Shown here in pieces: positions 26,668 to 35,180 of a DNA stretch of 64,000 nucleotides; within the stretch, counting starts at the first letter, position 1, and the number at the start of each line of letters is the position of its first letter. The DNA comes from Azospirillaceae bacterium (GTDB lineage: Bacteria; Pseudomonadota; Alphaproteobacteria; Azospirillales; Azospirillaceae). A program made the translations under genes and the position numbers. The stretch spans positions 558,001 to 622,000 of the forward strand of contig JAPWJW010000005.1 in NCBI GenBank assembly GCA_028283825.1, given 5' to 3'. Under the pieces are notes generated by a model. The model was not told the DNA's origin. It saw nothing but the letters and a program-made list of their open reading frames with translations, and searched no databases.

Positions 26668-27525
26668 GCCCTTCAGGAAGGGCCGCACCACAGCCAGGAA
26701 GTCGTCCAGCCGGTCGTGGTGGGGCCAGTGCCCGGCCTCCTGGATCATGGCCGTTCGCCCCTGGGTGAACAGGGCGGCGGCACCGTTCTGCACAGGGTCT
26801 TGCACCCAGCTTTTGGCGCCGTTGATCAGCAGGGTGGGGCACTGGATGCCGGCCCACAGCTCCTTCAGTTCCTCCAGGCTGATGCGGAAGGGGAAGGCGG
26901 TGCGGGTGTAGTTGTCGAACTTCCAGCTGAAGGTGCCGTCTTCATTCTGGTGCAGGCCGTGGACGGTCAGATGGTGGGCCTGCTCCTCCGACAGGAAACC
27001 GTTCTCCGCCCGCATGCGGGCCACGGCCTCCTCCAGGTTGGCGTATTTGCGGGGCCCTCGGGTGGACAGCTCGTGCACCTGGCTGACCCATGACCGGAAG
27101 CGTTCGGCCATGGGGGCCTGTTTGGCCAGTTCCTGCCAGGGCCACGTGCCCTCGATCACCGCCAGCCGGTCCACCAGGTCGGGATAGAGGCCGGCCAGGA
27201 ACAGGCTGGCGGCCCCGCCGTAGGAATGGCTGAGGATGGCGACCTTGCGCCCGGCGCGCTGGCGCAGCAACTGCACCAGGTCGGCGACCACGTCGGCCAG
27301 GGTGTAGCCGCCGCCCTGCGACCAGGCGGAATCGCCATGGCCGCGCAGGTCGGGTGCCAGGATGTGGAAATCCCCTTGCAGCGCGTGCGCCACCCAGTCC
27401 CAGCTGCGGCAATGGTCGCGCCCGCCATGGACCAACAGCAGGGTGGGCTTGTCCTCCCGCCCCCATTCCACATAGTGCAGGCGCAGGCGGTCGGCGAAAT
27501 AGAAGCGGGAGACGGGTCCGTTCAT
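26665..27525 (-). CDS. alpha/beta hydrolase
   Basis: A 286-aa alpha/beta-hydrolase-fold enzyme: oxyanion-region LLLVHGGRDH, LAPDLRGHGDS, the nucleophile elbow LSHSYGGAAS with Ser, a late Asp region and QEAGHWPHHD with the catalytic His. The typical substrates (esters, epoxides, haloalkanes) cannot be told from the sequence. I start at 27525 because MNGPVSRFYFADRLRLHYVEWG matches the family start; upstream in-frame sequence is Arg-rich and non-coding in character. Confidence 0.85.
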   Translation of the reverse strand: MNGPVSRFYFADRLRLHYVEWGREDKPTLLLVHGGRDHCRSWDWVAHALQGDFHILAPDLRGHGDSAWSQGGGYTLADVVADLVQLLRQRAGRKVAILSHSYGGAASLFLAGLYPDLVDRLAVIEGTWPWQELAKQAPMAERFRSWVSQVHELSTRGPRKYANLEEAVARMRAENGFLSEEQAHHLTVHGLHQNEDGTFSWKFDNYTRTAFPFRISLEELKELWAGIQCPTLLINGAKSWVQDPVQNGAAALFTQGRTAMIQEAGHWPHHDRLDDFLAVVRPFLKG

Positions 27526-27818
27526 CGGGGGCGGTTTTCCTTCTTGGCTACGGACGCCCGGTGATTGTCCCGGCGGATGCCCGCTTTGGCAACAGCGCCC
27601 TTGTGGCTTTACAAAGTTCGCAGGCGGCCTTTTCAGCCTTCGCACCCTTTTCCTAGCCAAGGCCGGGCGCCTGGCCTCATCATCGCCCCCACGTCGATAT
27701 CTGAAATCCTCATTGCCACCGGGGCGGTCCACAGACCGCCTTCCGGATGCGGCCGGTCTTTGACTTTATTCATCTTGTCAAAATCTTATGGCCGATTCTG
27801 AATTGGTAGGGTGAAGAC

Positions 27819-28040
27819 ATGCGCAGTGCCACGAAAGTGTTGGACCAGCCCCGTTTCTGGGATGAGGAAAGCCTGGCCCGCCTGGTGTCGATGAACGCCG
27901 ACGGCATGACGGATCCACAGATCGCCCGCGCCCTGGGCCGCACCATCGCCTCGGTCCAGCACAAGCGCCACCTGCTGCGCCTGGCCACGCCGGTGGACCA
28001 TCGCCGTGGACGCCGCATGGCGGAACAGGACAACGCCTGA
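27819..28040 (+). CDS. small helix-turn-helix protein (GcrA-like N-terminal motif)
   Basis: A 73-aa basic protein. The stretch WDEESLARLVSMNADGMTDP then QIARALGRTIASVQHKRHLL resembles the short SANT/GcrA-type helix-turn-helix seen at the start of GcrA cell-cycle regulators and in stand-alone small proteins of alphaproteobacteria. AGGGTGAAG precedes the ATG. Function unknown; a DNA-binding role is inferred from the motif. Confidence 0.6.
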   Translation: MRSATKVLDQPRFWDEESLARLVSMNADGMTDPQIARALGRTIASVQHKRHLLRLATPVDHRRGRRMAEQDNA

Positions 28041-28352
28041 AAGGGCCGTCCCCGGCGCCGGTTCGTTCCGGTCGATTTCGGGCCGAAATTCTGAAGCCCC
28101 GCGCCCGCGCCCGCCCGACAGCGGCAACAATCCATCTATTTTACGCCCCCGATCTTTTCGGTCGTGCCAAGGGTGCGGCGGGAATGGTTTAACTTCGGTC
28201 TGATCCGCCCGCGCGGCAGGTCTGAAAATCCGCCGTTACCACCAAACCGAAAAATCGATGACCGTATCGGACCGGCTGATGGGTTAGGTTACCGGCCAAG
28301 GAATAGGCCGAGGGGCAGGGCCCCGGGCCCAGGGACACGAAGGCTTGAGATC
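28041..28352. other. 312-bp gap before ilvE
   Basis: No gene that I can support. The part from 28205 to 28350 is the likely promoter and leader of ilvE; it contains a GC-rich run (GGGGCAGGGCCCCGGGCCC) just before the RBS region. I looked for a branched-chain amino-acid leader peptide and found none with Leu/Val/Ile runs. Confidence 0.5.
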
Positions 28353-29432
28353 ATGACGTTCACGATAGACCGCACCGCCACCCCGACCGATGACGCCACG
28401 CGGGCGCGCCTGCTGGAAAACCCGGGCTTCGGCAAGGTATTCACCGACCACATGGTCACCATCCGCTGGACCGAGGGCCAGGGCTGGCACGATGCCAAGG
28501 TGACCAAGCGGGTGCCGTTCTCCATCGACCCGGCCAGCGCGGTGCTGCATTACGCCCAGGAAATCTTCGAGGGCATGAAGGCCTACCGCGCGGCCGACGG
28601 CGGCGCCACCCTGTTCCGGCCTGAGGAAAACGCCCGCCGTTTCCGCCAGTCGGCGGAACGCATGGCCATGCCGCAGATCCCCGAGGATCTGTTCATGGAG
28701 GCGGTGGAAAGGCTGGTGCGCATCGACGCCGACTGGATCCCCGGCGGTGAGGGCAGCCTGTACCTGCGCCCCTTCATGTTCGCGACCGAGGCTTTCCTGG
28801 GTGTGCGGCCGGCGTCGGAATACATCTTCTGCGTCATCGCCAGCCCGGTGGGCGCCTATTTCAAGGGCGGGGCCAAGGCCATCACCGTCTGGGCGTCCGA
28901 CAGCTATACCCGTGCAGCCCCCGGCGGCACCGGTGCGGCCAAGTGCGGCGGCAACTACGCCGCCAGCCTGATCGCCCAGCTGGAGGCCAGCAAGCAGGGC
29001 TGCGACCAGGTAGTGTTCCTGGACGCGGCGGAGCATCGCTGGATCGAGGAACTGGGCGGCATGAACGTCTTCTTCGTCCTGGACGACGGCAGCCTGATGA
29101 CCCCGCCGCTCAGCGGCACCATCCTGCCCGGCATCACCCGCGACAGCATCATCGCCCTGGCCCGCTCGCTGGGCCGCACCGTGGTGGAAAAGCCCTACGC
29201 GCTGGACCAGTGGAAGGCCGACGCGGCCAGTGGCCGGGTGCGTGAGGTGTTCGCCTGCGGCACCGCCGCCGTGCTGGCCCCCATCGGCACCGTGCGCACG
29301 GCCGAGGGCGACTTCGTCATCGGCAACGGTGAGGGGGGCTCCACCACCGCCGATCTGCGCGAACGCCTGGTGGGCATGCAGCGCGGCAGCGTGCCGGCCC
29401 TGGTGGACAACTGGGTGCGCCGCGTTCCGTGA
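28353..29432 (+). CDS. ilvE: branched-chain amino acid aminotransferase IlvE
   Basis: A 359-aa class IV PLP aminotransferase of the larger (BCAT II) type. Landmarks: the VHYAQEIFEGMKAYR-like motif (LHYAQEIFEGMKAYR), RFRQSAERMAMPQIPEDLF, SLYLRPFMFATEAFLGVRP, and AAKCGGNYAASLIAQ with the lysine-bearing PLP-binding region, then RWIEELGGMNVFF. It transfers amino groups between glutamate and the keto acids of Leu, Ile and Val. I start at 28353, after GAAGGCTTGAG; the frame upstream is open but without family homology. A bidirectional hairpin follows the stop. Confidence 0.95.
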   Translation: MTFTIDRTATPTDDATRARLLENPGFGKVFTDHMVTIRWTEGQGWHDAKVTKRVPFSIDPASAVLHYAQEIFEGMKAYRAADGGATLFRPEENARRFRQSAERMAMPQIPEDLFMEAVERLVRIDADWIPGGEGSLYLRPFMFATEAFLGVRPASEYIFCVIASPVGAYFKGGAKAITVWASDSYTRAAPGGTGAAKCGGNYAASLIAQLEASKQGCDQVVFLDAAEHRWIEELGGMNVFFVLDDGSLMTPPLSGTILPGITRDSIIALARSLGRTVVEKPYALDQWKADAASGRVREVFACGTAAVLAPIGTVRTAEGDFVIGNGEGGSTTADLRERLVGMQRGSVPALVDNWVRRVP

Positions 29433-29448
29433 TATCTTGAAGAAAGTG

Positions 29449-29473
29449 CCCCGGCGCCACGTTGGCGCCGGGG
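29449..29473. terminator. bidirectional terminator hairpin between ilvE and the PIN gene
   Basis: Perfect 10-bp stem CCCCGGCGCC / GGCGCCGGGG with a 5-base loop. It lies 17 bp after the ilvE stop and 2 bp from the position where the PIN gene would end if its frame is corrected, serving convergent transcripts from both sides. Confidence 0.75.
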
Positions 29474-29475
29474 AC

Positions 29476-29890
29476 TCAGATTGCGCCGGTCAGTGCCAGA
29501 AACTCGGTAGCTGACAATACCCCGCGCGCTGCCATAACGGGGCGCCGTGAAGTCGCGATGGTTGCCGGTGATGATCGCATCGGCTTGACCGACGTGGGCG
29601 GCAACGATGTACATCACGTCTTTGGTGTCGGGCATCTCTTCTATATCGGGTATCGCACCGAATATGGGGATGTGCGTCGCCAGTGCCGCCATGTCATCCG
29701 CCAGCGTGCGGATGCGGTTTTGCACGGGCGCCGGAAACTTACGGTAGCCAGCCACCCGGAGATATTCGGATAGGATTTCAGCGGTTAGTAAAATCGTGTG
29801 GTTGTTCATTGCCTCGGCAATGACACGCTGGCAGGTGTTGCTGCGCAGGGCTGCGGACACGACGACGTTACAGTCGATGATGACGCGCAT
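29476..29890 (-). CDS. PIN-domain toxin (COG1569-like), frameshifted near its C-terminus
   Basis: The N-terminal part is a clear PIN domain: MRVIIDCNVVVSAALRS with the first catalytic Asp, LLTAEILSEYL with a conserved Glu, DTKDVMYIVAA and ADAIITGNHRDF with the later acidic residues. As written, the frame runs past its natural end to 29195, adding an Arg-rich tail that is only the antisense of ilvE. Dropping one G from the G4 run (29520-29523, read on the minus strand) restores ARVLSATEFLALTGAI and a stop at 29476-29478, the usual COG1569 ending. Catalytic residues precede the shift. It overlaps the antitoxin gene by 23 bases. Confidence 0.75.
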
Positions 29891-30161
29891 GGTTGTCCGG
29901 CTGCTGTGCGCGGGCTTCGTCAGTCATCCGTGCCGCATAGTCCATGATCTCCTGATCGGACATGTGCGCGAACTCGTCAGGTAACGGATCCAAATCCAAT
30001 TTCTTGTTAAGGCGGTCAAGCGTCGCAGGGCGCGCTTCTTCGGCATCGACGTACTCGATGGAGACGCGAACCCGTCGCCCGGGCTGGATACCGGCCTGCA
30101 AGGCCGCATCGCCCAATTTGGCGATGTCGGTGATTTCCAAAATGGTTTTCGCGGGCGCCAT
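29868..30161 (-). CDS. antitoxin partner of the PIN toxin
   Basis: A 97-aa protein: an N-terminal beta-rich part (KTILEITDIAKLGDAALQAG, then GRRVRVSIEYVDAEEAR) and a C-terminal acidic helical part (PDEFAHMSDQEIMDYAARM) suited to cover a toxin. I do not recognise the exact family. It precedes and overlaps the PIN gene, as antitoxin genes usually do, and a candidate autoregulatory palindrome lies upstream of its start. Confidence 0.7.
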   Translation of the reverse strand: MAPAKTILEITDIAKLGDAALQAGIQPGRRVRVSIEYVDAEEARPATLDRLNKKLDLDPLPDEFAHMSDQEIMDYAARMTDEARAQQPDNHARHHRL

Positions 30162-30192
30162 CAGATGATGTCCATCCAGTGTCCCTTGAATG

Positions 30193-30211
30193 TAGGCCCA
30201 TGCGGGTCCTA
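30193..30211. promoter_or_regulatory. imperfect palindrome upstream of the antitoxin gene
   Basis: TAGGCCCATGCGGGTCCTA is an inverted repeat with one mismatch in the arms, 32 bp before the antitoxin ATG. Toxin-antitoxin complexes usually repress their own promoter through such sites; that use here is inferred. Confidence 0.35.
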
Positions 30212-30225
30212 GGTCAAACCGGCCA

Positions 30226-31743
30226 TTAACCGGCCACCGGCGCGCGAGCCCTGGTCCTGGCGGCGCCCTTAACTTCCGGTGCCGGCTGGCCGGGCAAGCG
30301 GCGGGCGATGGCGCGGGCCACGTCCTCCGCGTGGGTCAGCACCTGGGGCAGGCCCATCAGTTCGCCGAAGGTGCCGCGCGCCAGCGGGCCGGCCACCCAT
30401 AGCGTCTCATCCGCCACACCGCGCACATCGACGGCGCGGCTTTGCTCGTCCACCTCGATGCCCAGGCCCAGGGCGTCGGGGTACAGGCGGCCGGCGGTGA
30501 CCAGGGGGGCCAGGGCGGGGACGGCGTCGATCAGGTGATCGTGCGCCGGGCCGGTCGCCACCACCACCGCGTCCACCGTGCGTTCCAGAAAGGCGCCGTT
30601 CCGGCGGGCGCGCAGGGTCACGTGGATGCCGTCGGGCGCGGGCGTGATGTCGGCCAGGCTGGCGGCCAGCACCTCCAGCCGGCCTTGGGCCTCCAGATCC
30701 TGCAGCATCGCCTCCGGCTGCGGGGCGATGCGATAGCGGTGGACGTCCCAGAAGGGACGCAGATGGCGCAGCAGGCGGCGCCGCTCGTTCAGGGACAGTG
30801 CCCGCCATACCGTGCGGGCGTCGCGGCGCACGGCGTCCAGCACCGGTTGCCAGGGTTTGCCCTCAGCCTTGGCTTCGGCCACGGCGGTCCGGATGCGGCG
30901 CAACAGCTCCAGCGAGGTGGTGGCCGGCTGGCCGGCGAAATCACCGATCAGGTCGCCGGCGTCCAGCGCGTGCCCCCGGGGCGTCAGCCCGCGGCGGGAG
31001 AAGACGGTGATGGGCCCCCGGTGCCGCCCGTCGCCCAAGGTCGCGACGATGTCGGCCATGGTCAGGCCGGATCCCATCACCAGCACGCGGCCATCGACCG
31101 GAATGTTGTCCAGCGCGCCCGGCGCCCAGGGGTTGACGATCAGGCGCGGGTCGTCGCCCAGGGCCTGGGTCAGGCGGGCGGGCGGGGCCGGGGGGGGATG
31201 GCTGGTCGCCACCACCAGGATGTCGGCCACCAGGCGCGCACCGCTTTCCAGCGCCACGGCGAAGCCGTAGGACTGCCCGGGCGGGGCGTCGCGGGGGATG
31301 GGGGTGACGGAGATCGCCCGCTGCTGCACATGGCGGATGTGGGCGGGGCCGTCCGCCACCGCCTGTTCCCGCACCAGGCCGTCCAGGTAGCGGCCGAATT
31401 CCAAGCGGCTGGGGAAGGCGTGGCCGCCCTTGACCAGGGCCTGCGGATCGGTCGCCAGGATGCCCTGCCGGCGGACCCAGCGGTCGAAATGGCCCATGTC
31501 GTCGGAAAAGGCGCTCATGCGCGCCGCCGGCACGTTGATGCGGTGCTGCGGGTCGGGGGTGGAATAGGCGACACCACCGCCCAGCAGGGGGCGCGGCTCC
31601 ACGATGTCGATGTCCACCGGCGCCTTGGCGGCGCGGGCCAGGTGCAGCGCGGTCATGGCGCCGCTGAACCCGCCGCCCAAAATGACGACGCGCGCGGCGG
31701 TACGCGGTTGGGGGGCATCACCAGGGGACGTCCCGAAAGGCAT
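30226..31743 (-). CDS. FAD/NAD(P)-binding oxidoreductase of the sulfonate cluster
   Basis: A 505-aa flavoprotein. The N-terminal Rossmann motif VVILGGGFSGAMTALHLA binds FAD, followed by DIVEPRPLLGGGVAYST and RINVPAARM, typical of the NAD_binding_9 family; a second dinucleotide motif VLVMGSGLTMADIVATL is near residue 215 and VVVATGPAHDH near 400. The reaction is unknown. It is the last gene of a leftward run of sulfonate-transport genes, 12 bp after the ABC ATPase, so an oxidoreductase role in processing an organosulfur substrate is likely but inferred. Confidence 0.85.
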   Translation of the reverse strand: MPFGTSPGDAPQPRTAARVVILGGGFSGAMTALHLARAAKAPVDIDIVEPRPLLGGGVAYSTPDPQHRINVPAARMSAFSDDMGHFDRWVRRQGILATDPQALVKGGHAFPSRLEFGRYLDGLVREQAVADGPAHIRHVQQRAISVTPIPRDAPPGQSYGFAVALESGARLVADILVVATSHPPPAPPARLTQALGDDPRLIVNPWAPGALDNIPVDGRVLVMGSGLTMADIVATLGDGRHRGPITVFSRRGLTPRGHALDAGDLIGDFAGQPATTSLELLRRIRTAVAEAKAEGKPWQPVLDAVRRDARTVWRALSLNERRRLLRHLRPFWDVHRYRIAPQPEAMLQDLEAQGRLEVLAASLADITPAPDGIHVTLRARRNGAFLERTVDAVVVATGPAHDHLIDAVPALAPLVTAGRLYPDALGLGIEVDEQSRAVDVRGVADETLWVAGPLARGTFGELMGLPQVLTHAEDVARAIARRLPGQPAPEVKGAARTRARAPVAG

Positions 31744-31755
31744 GGGGGCACCCGA

Positions 31756-32538
31756 TTATAAGGCGGCGGCGGTCAGACTGTCGGGTGGCAGAGTGTCAGG
31801 CGCCAGCGATCGGTTCAAGGCGGCACGTAGTTGCCGCTTGTGCACTTCGAAATTATGGCTGTCGCGGTCGCGGGGGCGCGACATGGTCACGGCCCGCACA
31901 TCGTCCACCCGGCCGGGGCGGGGCCGCAGGGTGACCACCCGGTCGGCCAGCACCAGCGCCTCCTCGATGTCATGCGTGACCAGCACCAGGGTGGGGCGAT
32001 CCTCCGCCCACAGTTCCAGCAGATGGTCCTGCAAATCCGTGCGGGTCAGCGCGTCCAGGGCCGAGAACGGCTCATCCAGCAGCAGAATCTGGGGCTTGGC
32101 CACCAGGGCCCGCGCCAGGGCCGCGCGCTGCGCCTGGCCGCCCGACAGTTCGCGCGGCCAGGATTGCGCGTGCGCCGCCAGGCCCACCCGTTCCAGCGCG
32201 ACCGCCACCCGGGCGGCGCGCTCCCCCGCCGGCAGGGATGTCAGGCCGAAGCCGACATTGTCGGCGACGCTGAGCCAGGGCAGCAGGCGCGGCTCCTGGA
32301 ACACCAGGCCCACGGCCGGGTGGGGGCCGCCCACCAGGTCGCCGCCCACGCGTACGCTGCCGGCGGTCGGCGCCTCCAGCCCGGCGATCAGGCGCAGCAG
32401 CGTGCTTTTGCCGCAACCGGATCCGCCGACGATGGCCAGGATTTCACCCGGTGCCACGCCCAAATCCACCCCGCCCAGGGCCGTCAGGCCGTTGGGGTAG
32501 GTCTTGACCAGGCCGCGTATGTCCAGTGCCACGCTCAT
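31756..32538 (-). CDS. sulfonate/nitrate/taurine-type ABC transporter ATPase (second set)
   Basis: A 260-aa ABC ATPase: Walker A GGSGCGKST, Q-loop in VFQEPRLLPWLSV, signature LSGGQAQRAALARAL, Walker B ILLLDEPFSALD and the H-loop LVTHDIEEAL. The LLPW after the Q-loop is typical of SsuB/TauB. I start at 32538, one base overlapping the permease stop; the open frame upstream is antisense-like and not coding. It energises the permease encoded directly upstream. Confidence 0.93.
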   Translation of the reverse strand: MSVALDIRGLVKTYPNGLTALGGVDLGVAPGEILAIVGGSGCGKSTLLRLIAGLEAPTAGSVRVGGDLVGGPHPAVGLVFQEPRLLPWLSVADNVGFGLTSLPAGERAARVAVALERVGLAAHAQSWPRELSGGQAQRAALARALVAKPQILLLDEPFSALDALTRTDLQDHLLELWAEDRPTLVLVTHDIEEALVLADRVVTLRPRPGRVDDVRAVTMSRPRDRDSHNFEVHKRQLRAALNRSLAPDTLPPDSLTAAAL

Positions 32539-33392
32539 CACCGGCCGCCCTTGTACGAATCCTGCCAGCGCAGGAAGGGGGCGGTGGCCGCCACGATCAG
32601 GCTGTCGGCCGCCTTGCCCAGCAGGGCGAACACCAGGATGGCGGCGATGATCTGGTCGGGCTTGCCCAACTGCTGGCCATCCACCAGCAGGTAACCGATG
32701 CCCTCCGACGCGCCCATGTATTCGGCGGCCACCACGAACATCCAGCCCAGGCCCAGGCCGGTGCGCAAGGCCACCACCAGCGCCGGCAGGATGGCGGGCA
32801 GCAGGATGCGGCGGGCCAGATCCAGGCCCGACAGGCGGTAGATGCGCCCGACCTCCACGATCTTGCGGTCCACGCCCAGCACGGCGCCCATGACGCCCAG
32901 ATAGACCGGGAAGAACACGCCGACGGCGATCAACGCCACCTTCGACGTCTCGAAGATTCCCAGCCACAGTAGGAACAGCGGCACCCACGCCAGGGAGGGG
33001 ATGGCGCGCAAGCCCTGGAGCGTGGGGTCCACCAGGCGGCGGAACAGGGGGGAATAGCTGGCGGCGAGGCCGGACAGGATGCCGGCGATGGCGCCCAGGA
33101 CGAAACCGGCGCCCACCCGGCCGGTGGTGGCGCCGACATGGGGCCGCAACTCCCCCGTCCGCGCCAGTTTCCACAGGGTCTCGGCCACCCGGCTGGGCGG
33201 GGGCAGCAGGCGTCCGGTGGCCAGGCCCGCCCGCACCACGATTTCCCAAACGAAGGCCGCCGCCACCGGCAGAACCAGGCCCAGCACCAGCGGCTGCCAG
33301 CGGATGGCCCAGGCGACCGCCGGGCGGGGCCCCGCCGCCGCGATGGCCAGCACACCGGTTTCCGGGCCGGCCGCGTCCTGGATCGCCGTCAT
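32538..33392 (-). CDS. sulfonate-type ABC transporter permease (second set)
   Basis: A 284-aa inner-membrane permease of the SsuC/TauC type with about six helices, the EAA-like loop (GVDRKIVEVGRIYRLSGLDLARRILLPAILPALV) and a VVAAEYMGASEGIGYLL region near the end. It lies 4 bp after the binding-protein gene and overlaps the ATPase gene by one base. Confidence 0.93.
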   Translation of the reverse strand: MTAIQDAAGPETGVLAIAAAGPRPAVAWAIRWQPLVLGLVLPVAAAFVWEIVVRAGLATGRLLPPPSRVAETLWKLARTGELRPHVGATTGRVGAGFVLGAIAGILSGLAASYSPLFRRLVDPTLQGLRAIPSLAWVPLFLLWLGIFETSKVALIAVGVFFPVYLGVMGAVLGVDRKIVEVGRIYRLSGLDLARRILLPAILPALVVALRTGLGLGWMFVVAAEYMGASEGIGYLLVDGQQLGKPDQIIAAILVFALLGKAADSLIVAATAPFLRWQDSYKGGR

Positions 33393-33396
33393 GGCG

Positions 33397-34383
33397 TCAG
33401 CCCACGGCGAAGCGGGGGTCGACCAGCTCCGCCGCCACCTTGCGTACGTCCACCGACGGCTCGATCAATCCCACCTGCTGCATGGCGAGGCCGGAGGCGA
33501 CGACGCTTTCGGCCTGCGCCGGCTTCAGGTGGCCCTGGCTGATGTCGGTGCGCTGCAACTGCCGCGCGACCACGGCGTCCGGCAGCTTGGTCAGGGCGAC
33601 CAGCGAGGCCGCCAGGGCGTCGGGGTGGGCCAGGGCGTAGGTCCGCGCCTTCTCGTACGCCGCCAGCACCTTCTGCACCAGGGCGGGGTTCTCGGCCGCG
33701 AATTCCTCCCGCACGTTCAGGGCGCCCCAGCTGTTGTAGGCCGGGTTGCGGTACAGCAGGCGGGCGTTGTTCTCGATCTCCGCCGCCGCCATCAGCGGGT
33801 CCAGCCCGGCCCAGGCGTCCACGTCGCCGCGCAGCAGCGCTTGCTTGCCGTCGGGATGCTGCAACAGCACCAGCTTCACGTCGTCCTGGGTCAGGCCGGC
33901 GGTGGCCAGCGCCCGCACCAGGAAGATGTGCGGGTCGGTGCCGCGGGTGACGGCGATGCGCTTGCCCTTCAGGTCGGCGATGGTCTTGGCCGGGCTATCG
34001 GCCGGCACCACCAGGGCGGTCCATTCCGACCGGCCGTAGATGTAGATGGAATGGATGAGGTTGCCACCGATGCGGCCCAGCAAGGCGGCGGCGCTGGCGG
34101 TGGAACCGAAATCCAGGCTGCCGGCGTTCAGGAATTCCAGCGCCTTGTTGGAGCCCAGCGACTGCACCCAGCGCACGGTGACGCCGTCGGCCTTCAGATC
34201 CTCCTCCAGCCAGCCCTTGTCCTTCAACAGCGCGCTGACCGGACTATAGGTCGCATAATCCAGATGCACCTCCGTCGCCTTGGCGGCGAAGACGCGGGGG
34301 GCACGCAGCGCGGCGGCGGCGCCCAGCGCCAGGCCGCCGGCCAGCAGGGTGCGGCGGTTGGGGGTGAAGCGGTTGGCGGTCAT
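33397..34383 (-). CDS. sulfonate-type ABC transporter binding protein (second set)
   Basis: A 328-aa periplasmic solute-binding protein of the NMT1/SsuA-like fold. The N-terminus NRRTLLAGGLALGAAAALRAP is a twin-arginine-like signal ending at FAAK, so it may leave by the Tat route, unlike the SsuA encoded at 37167-38150. Further landmarks: LNAGSLDFGSTASAAAL, VPADSPAKTIADLKGKRIAV and WAGLDPLMAAAE. The ligand is probably an alkanesulfonate or a related organosulfur compound. Confidence 0.9.
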   Translation of the reverse strand: MTANRFTPNRRTLLAGGLALGAAAALRAPRVFAAKATEVHLDYATYSPVSALLKDKGWLEEDLKADGVTVRWVQSLGSNKALEFLNAGSLDFGSTASAAALLGRIGGNLIHSIYIYGRSEWTALVVPADSPAKTIADLKGKRIAVTRGTDPHIFLVRALATAGLTQDDVKLVLLQHPDGKQALLRGDVDAWAGLDPLMAAAEIENNARLLYRNPAYNSWGALNVREEFAAENPALVQKVLAAYEKARTYALAHPDALAASLVALTKLPDAVVARQLQRTDISQGHLKPAQAESVVASGLAMQQVGLIEPSVDVRKVAAELVDPRFAVG

Positions 34384-34415
34384 GGCGGGGTCTACCTCTT
34401 CTTCCGGGGGCTTGT

Positions 34416-35180
34416 TCAGACGGCTTGCAGGATGCGGCGTTCCAGGTCGGCCAGGCTGCCGCCGGCCCGCGCGCTGCGGGGGATGTCGATGGCGATGTCG
34501 GCGGCCACCAGCCCGTCGCGCAGCACGATCACGCGATCGGCCAGGGCTGCGGCCTCGGCCACGTCGTGGGTGATCAGCACGGCGGTGAAGCCATGCTGGC
34601 GCCAGATGCGGGTCAGCAGGCGGTGCATGTCGGCCCGGGTCAGGGCGTCCAGCGCGCCGAACGGCTCATCCAGCAACAGGATGCCCGGTTCCGTCACCAA
34701 GGCGCGGGCCAGGGCCACGCGCTGCTTCTGCCCACCGGACAGGACATAGGGCCAGTCGCCGGCGCGGTCGCCCAAGCCGACCTCGGCCAGCAGGGCCTGG
34801 GCGCGTTCCTTCCAGCCGGGACCGCGGGCGATGCCGACATTGCTCAACACCCGCTGCCACGGCAGCAGGCGGGCGTCCTGGAACAGCAGGCGTACATCGG
34901 GCTGCAGCCCCCGGCGGGGCGTGCCGTCAATGCGGATGACGCCGCCGGTGGGCGCGTCCAGCCCGGCGATCAGGCGCATCAGCGTGGTCTTGCCGCCGCC
35001 GGAGCGGCCGACCACGGCCACGAACTGGCCGGCCGGGATGGTGAGGTCCAGGCCCTTCAGCACGCCGACGTCGCCGAAGGCCTTGGTCACCCCCTCGAAC
35101 GCCAGATCCAGGCCCTTGGTGCCGATGGGACGGTCTTCGGCAACAAGCTCAGGTGGGGTGACGGCGCGCAGCGGGATCAT
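34416..35180 (-). CDS. ssuB: alkanesulfonate ABC transporter ATPase SsuB
   Basis: A 254-aa ATPase: Walker A GRSGGGKTT, LLFQDARLLPWQRV, signature LSGGQKQRVALARAL, Walker B ILLLDEPFGALDALTR and LITHDVAEAAALADR. The RLLPWQRVLSNV stretch closely matches SsuB. I start at 35180, overlapping the ssuC stop by one base. Part of ssuA-ssuD-ssuC-ssuB, all leftward with 1-4 base overlaps. Confidence 0.94.
   Translation of the reverse strand: MIPLRAVTPPELVAEDRPIGTKGLDLAFEGVTKAFGDVGVLKGLDLTIPAGQFVAVVGRSGGGKTTLMRLIAGLDAPTGGVIRIDGTPRRGLQPDVRLLFQDARLLPWQRVLSNVGIARGPGWKERAQALLAEVGLGDRAGDWPYVLSGGQKQRVALARALVTEPGILLLDEPFGALDALTRADMHRLLTRIWRQHGFTAVLITHDVAEAAALADRVIVLRDGLVAADIAIDIPRSARAGGSLADLERRILQAV

Noticed and set aside
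28258-28287. Possible leader peptide (MTVSDRLMG) before ilvE
   Set aside because: It has no run of branched-chain residues and no attenuator hairpins that would couple to it.
32539-33249. N-terminal extension of the second ABC ATPase frame
   Set aside because: Antisense-like Gly/Arg/Pro-rich sequence over the permease gene; the ATPase begins normally at 32538.
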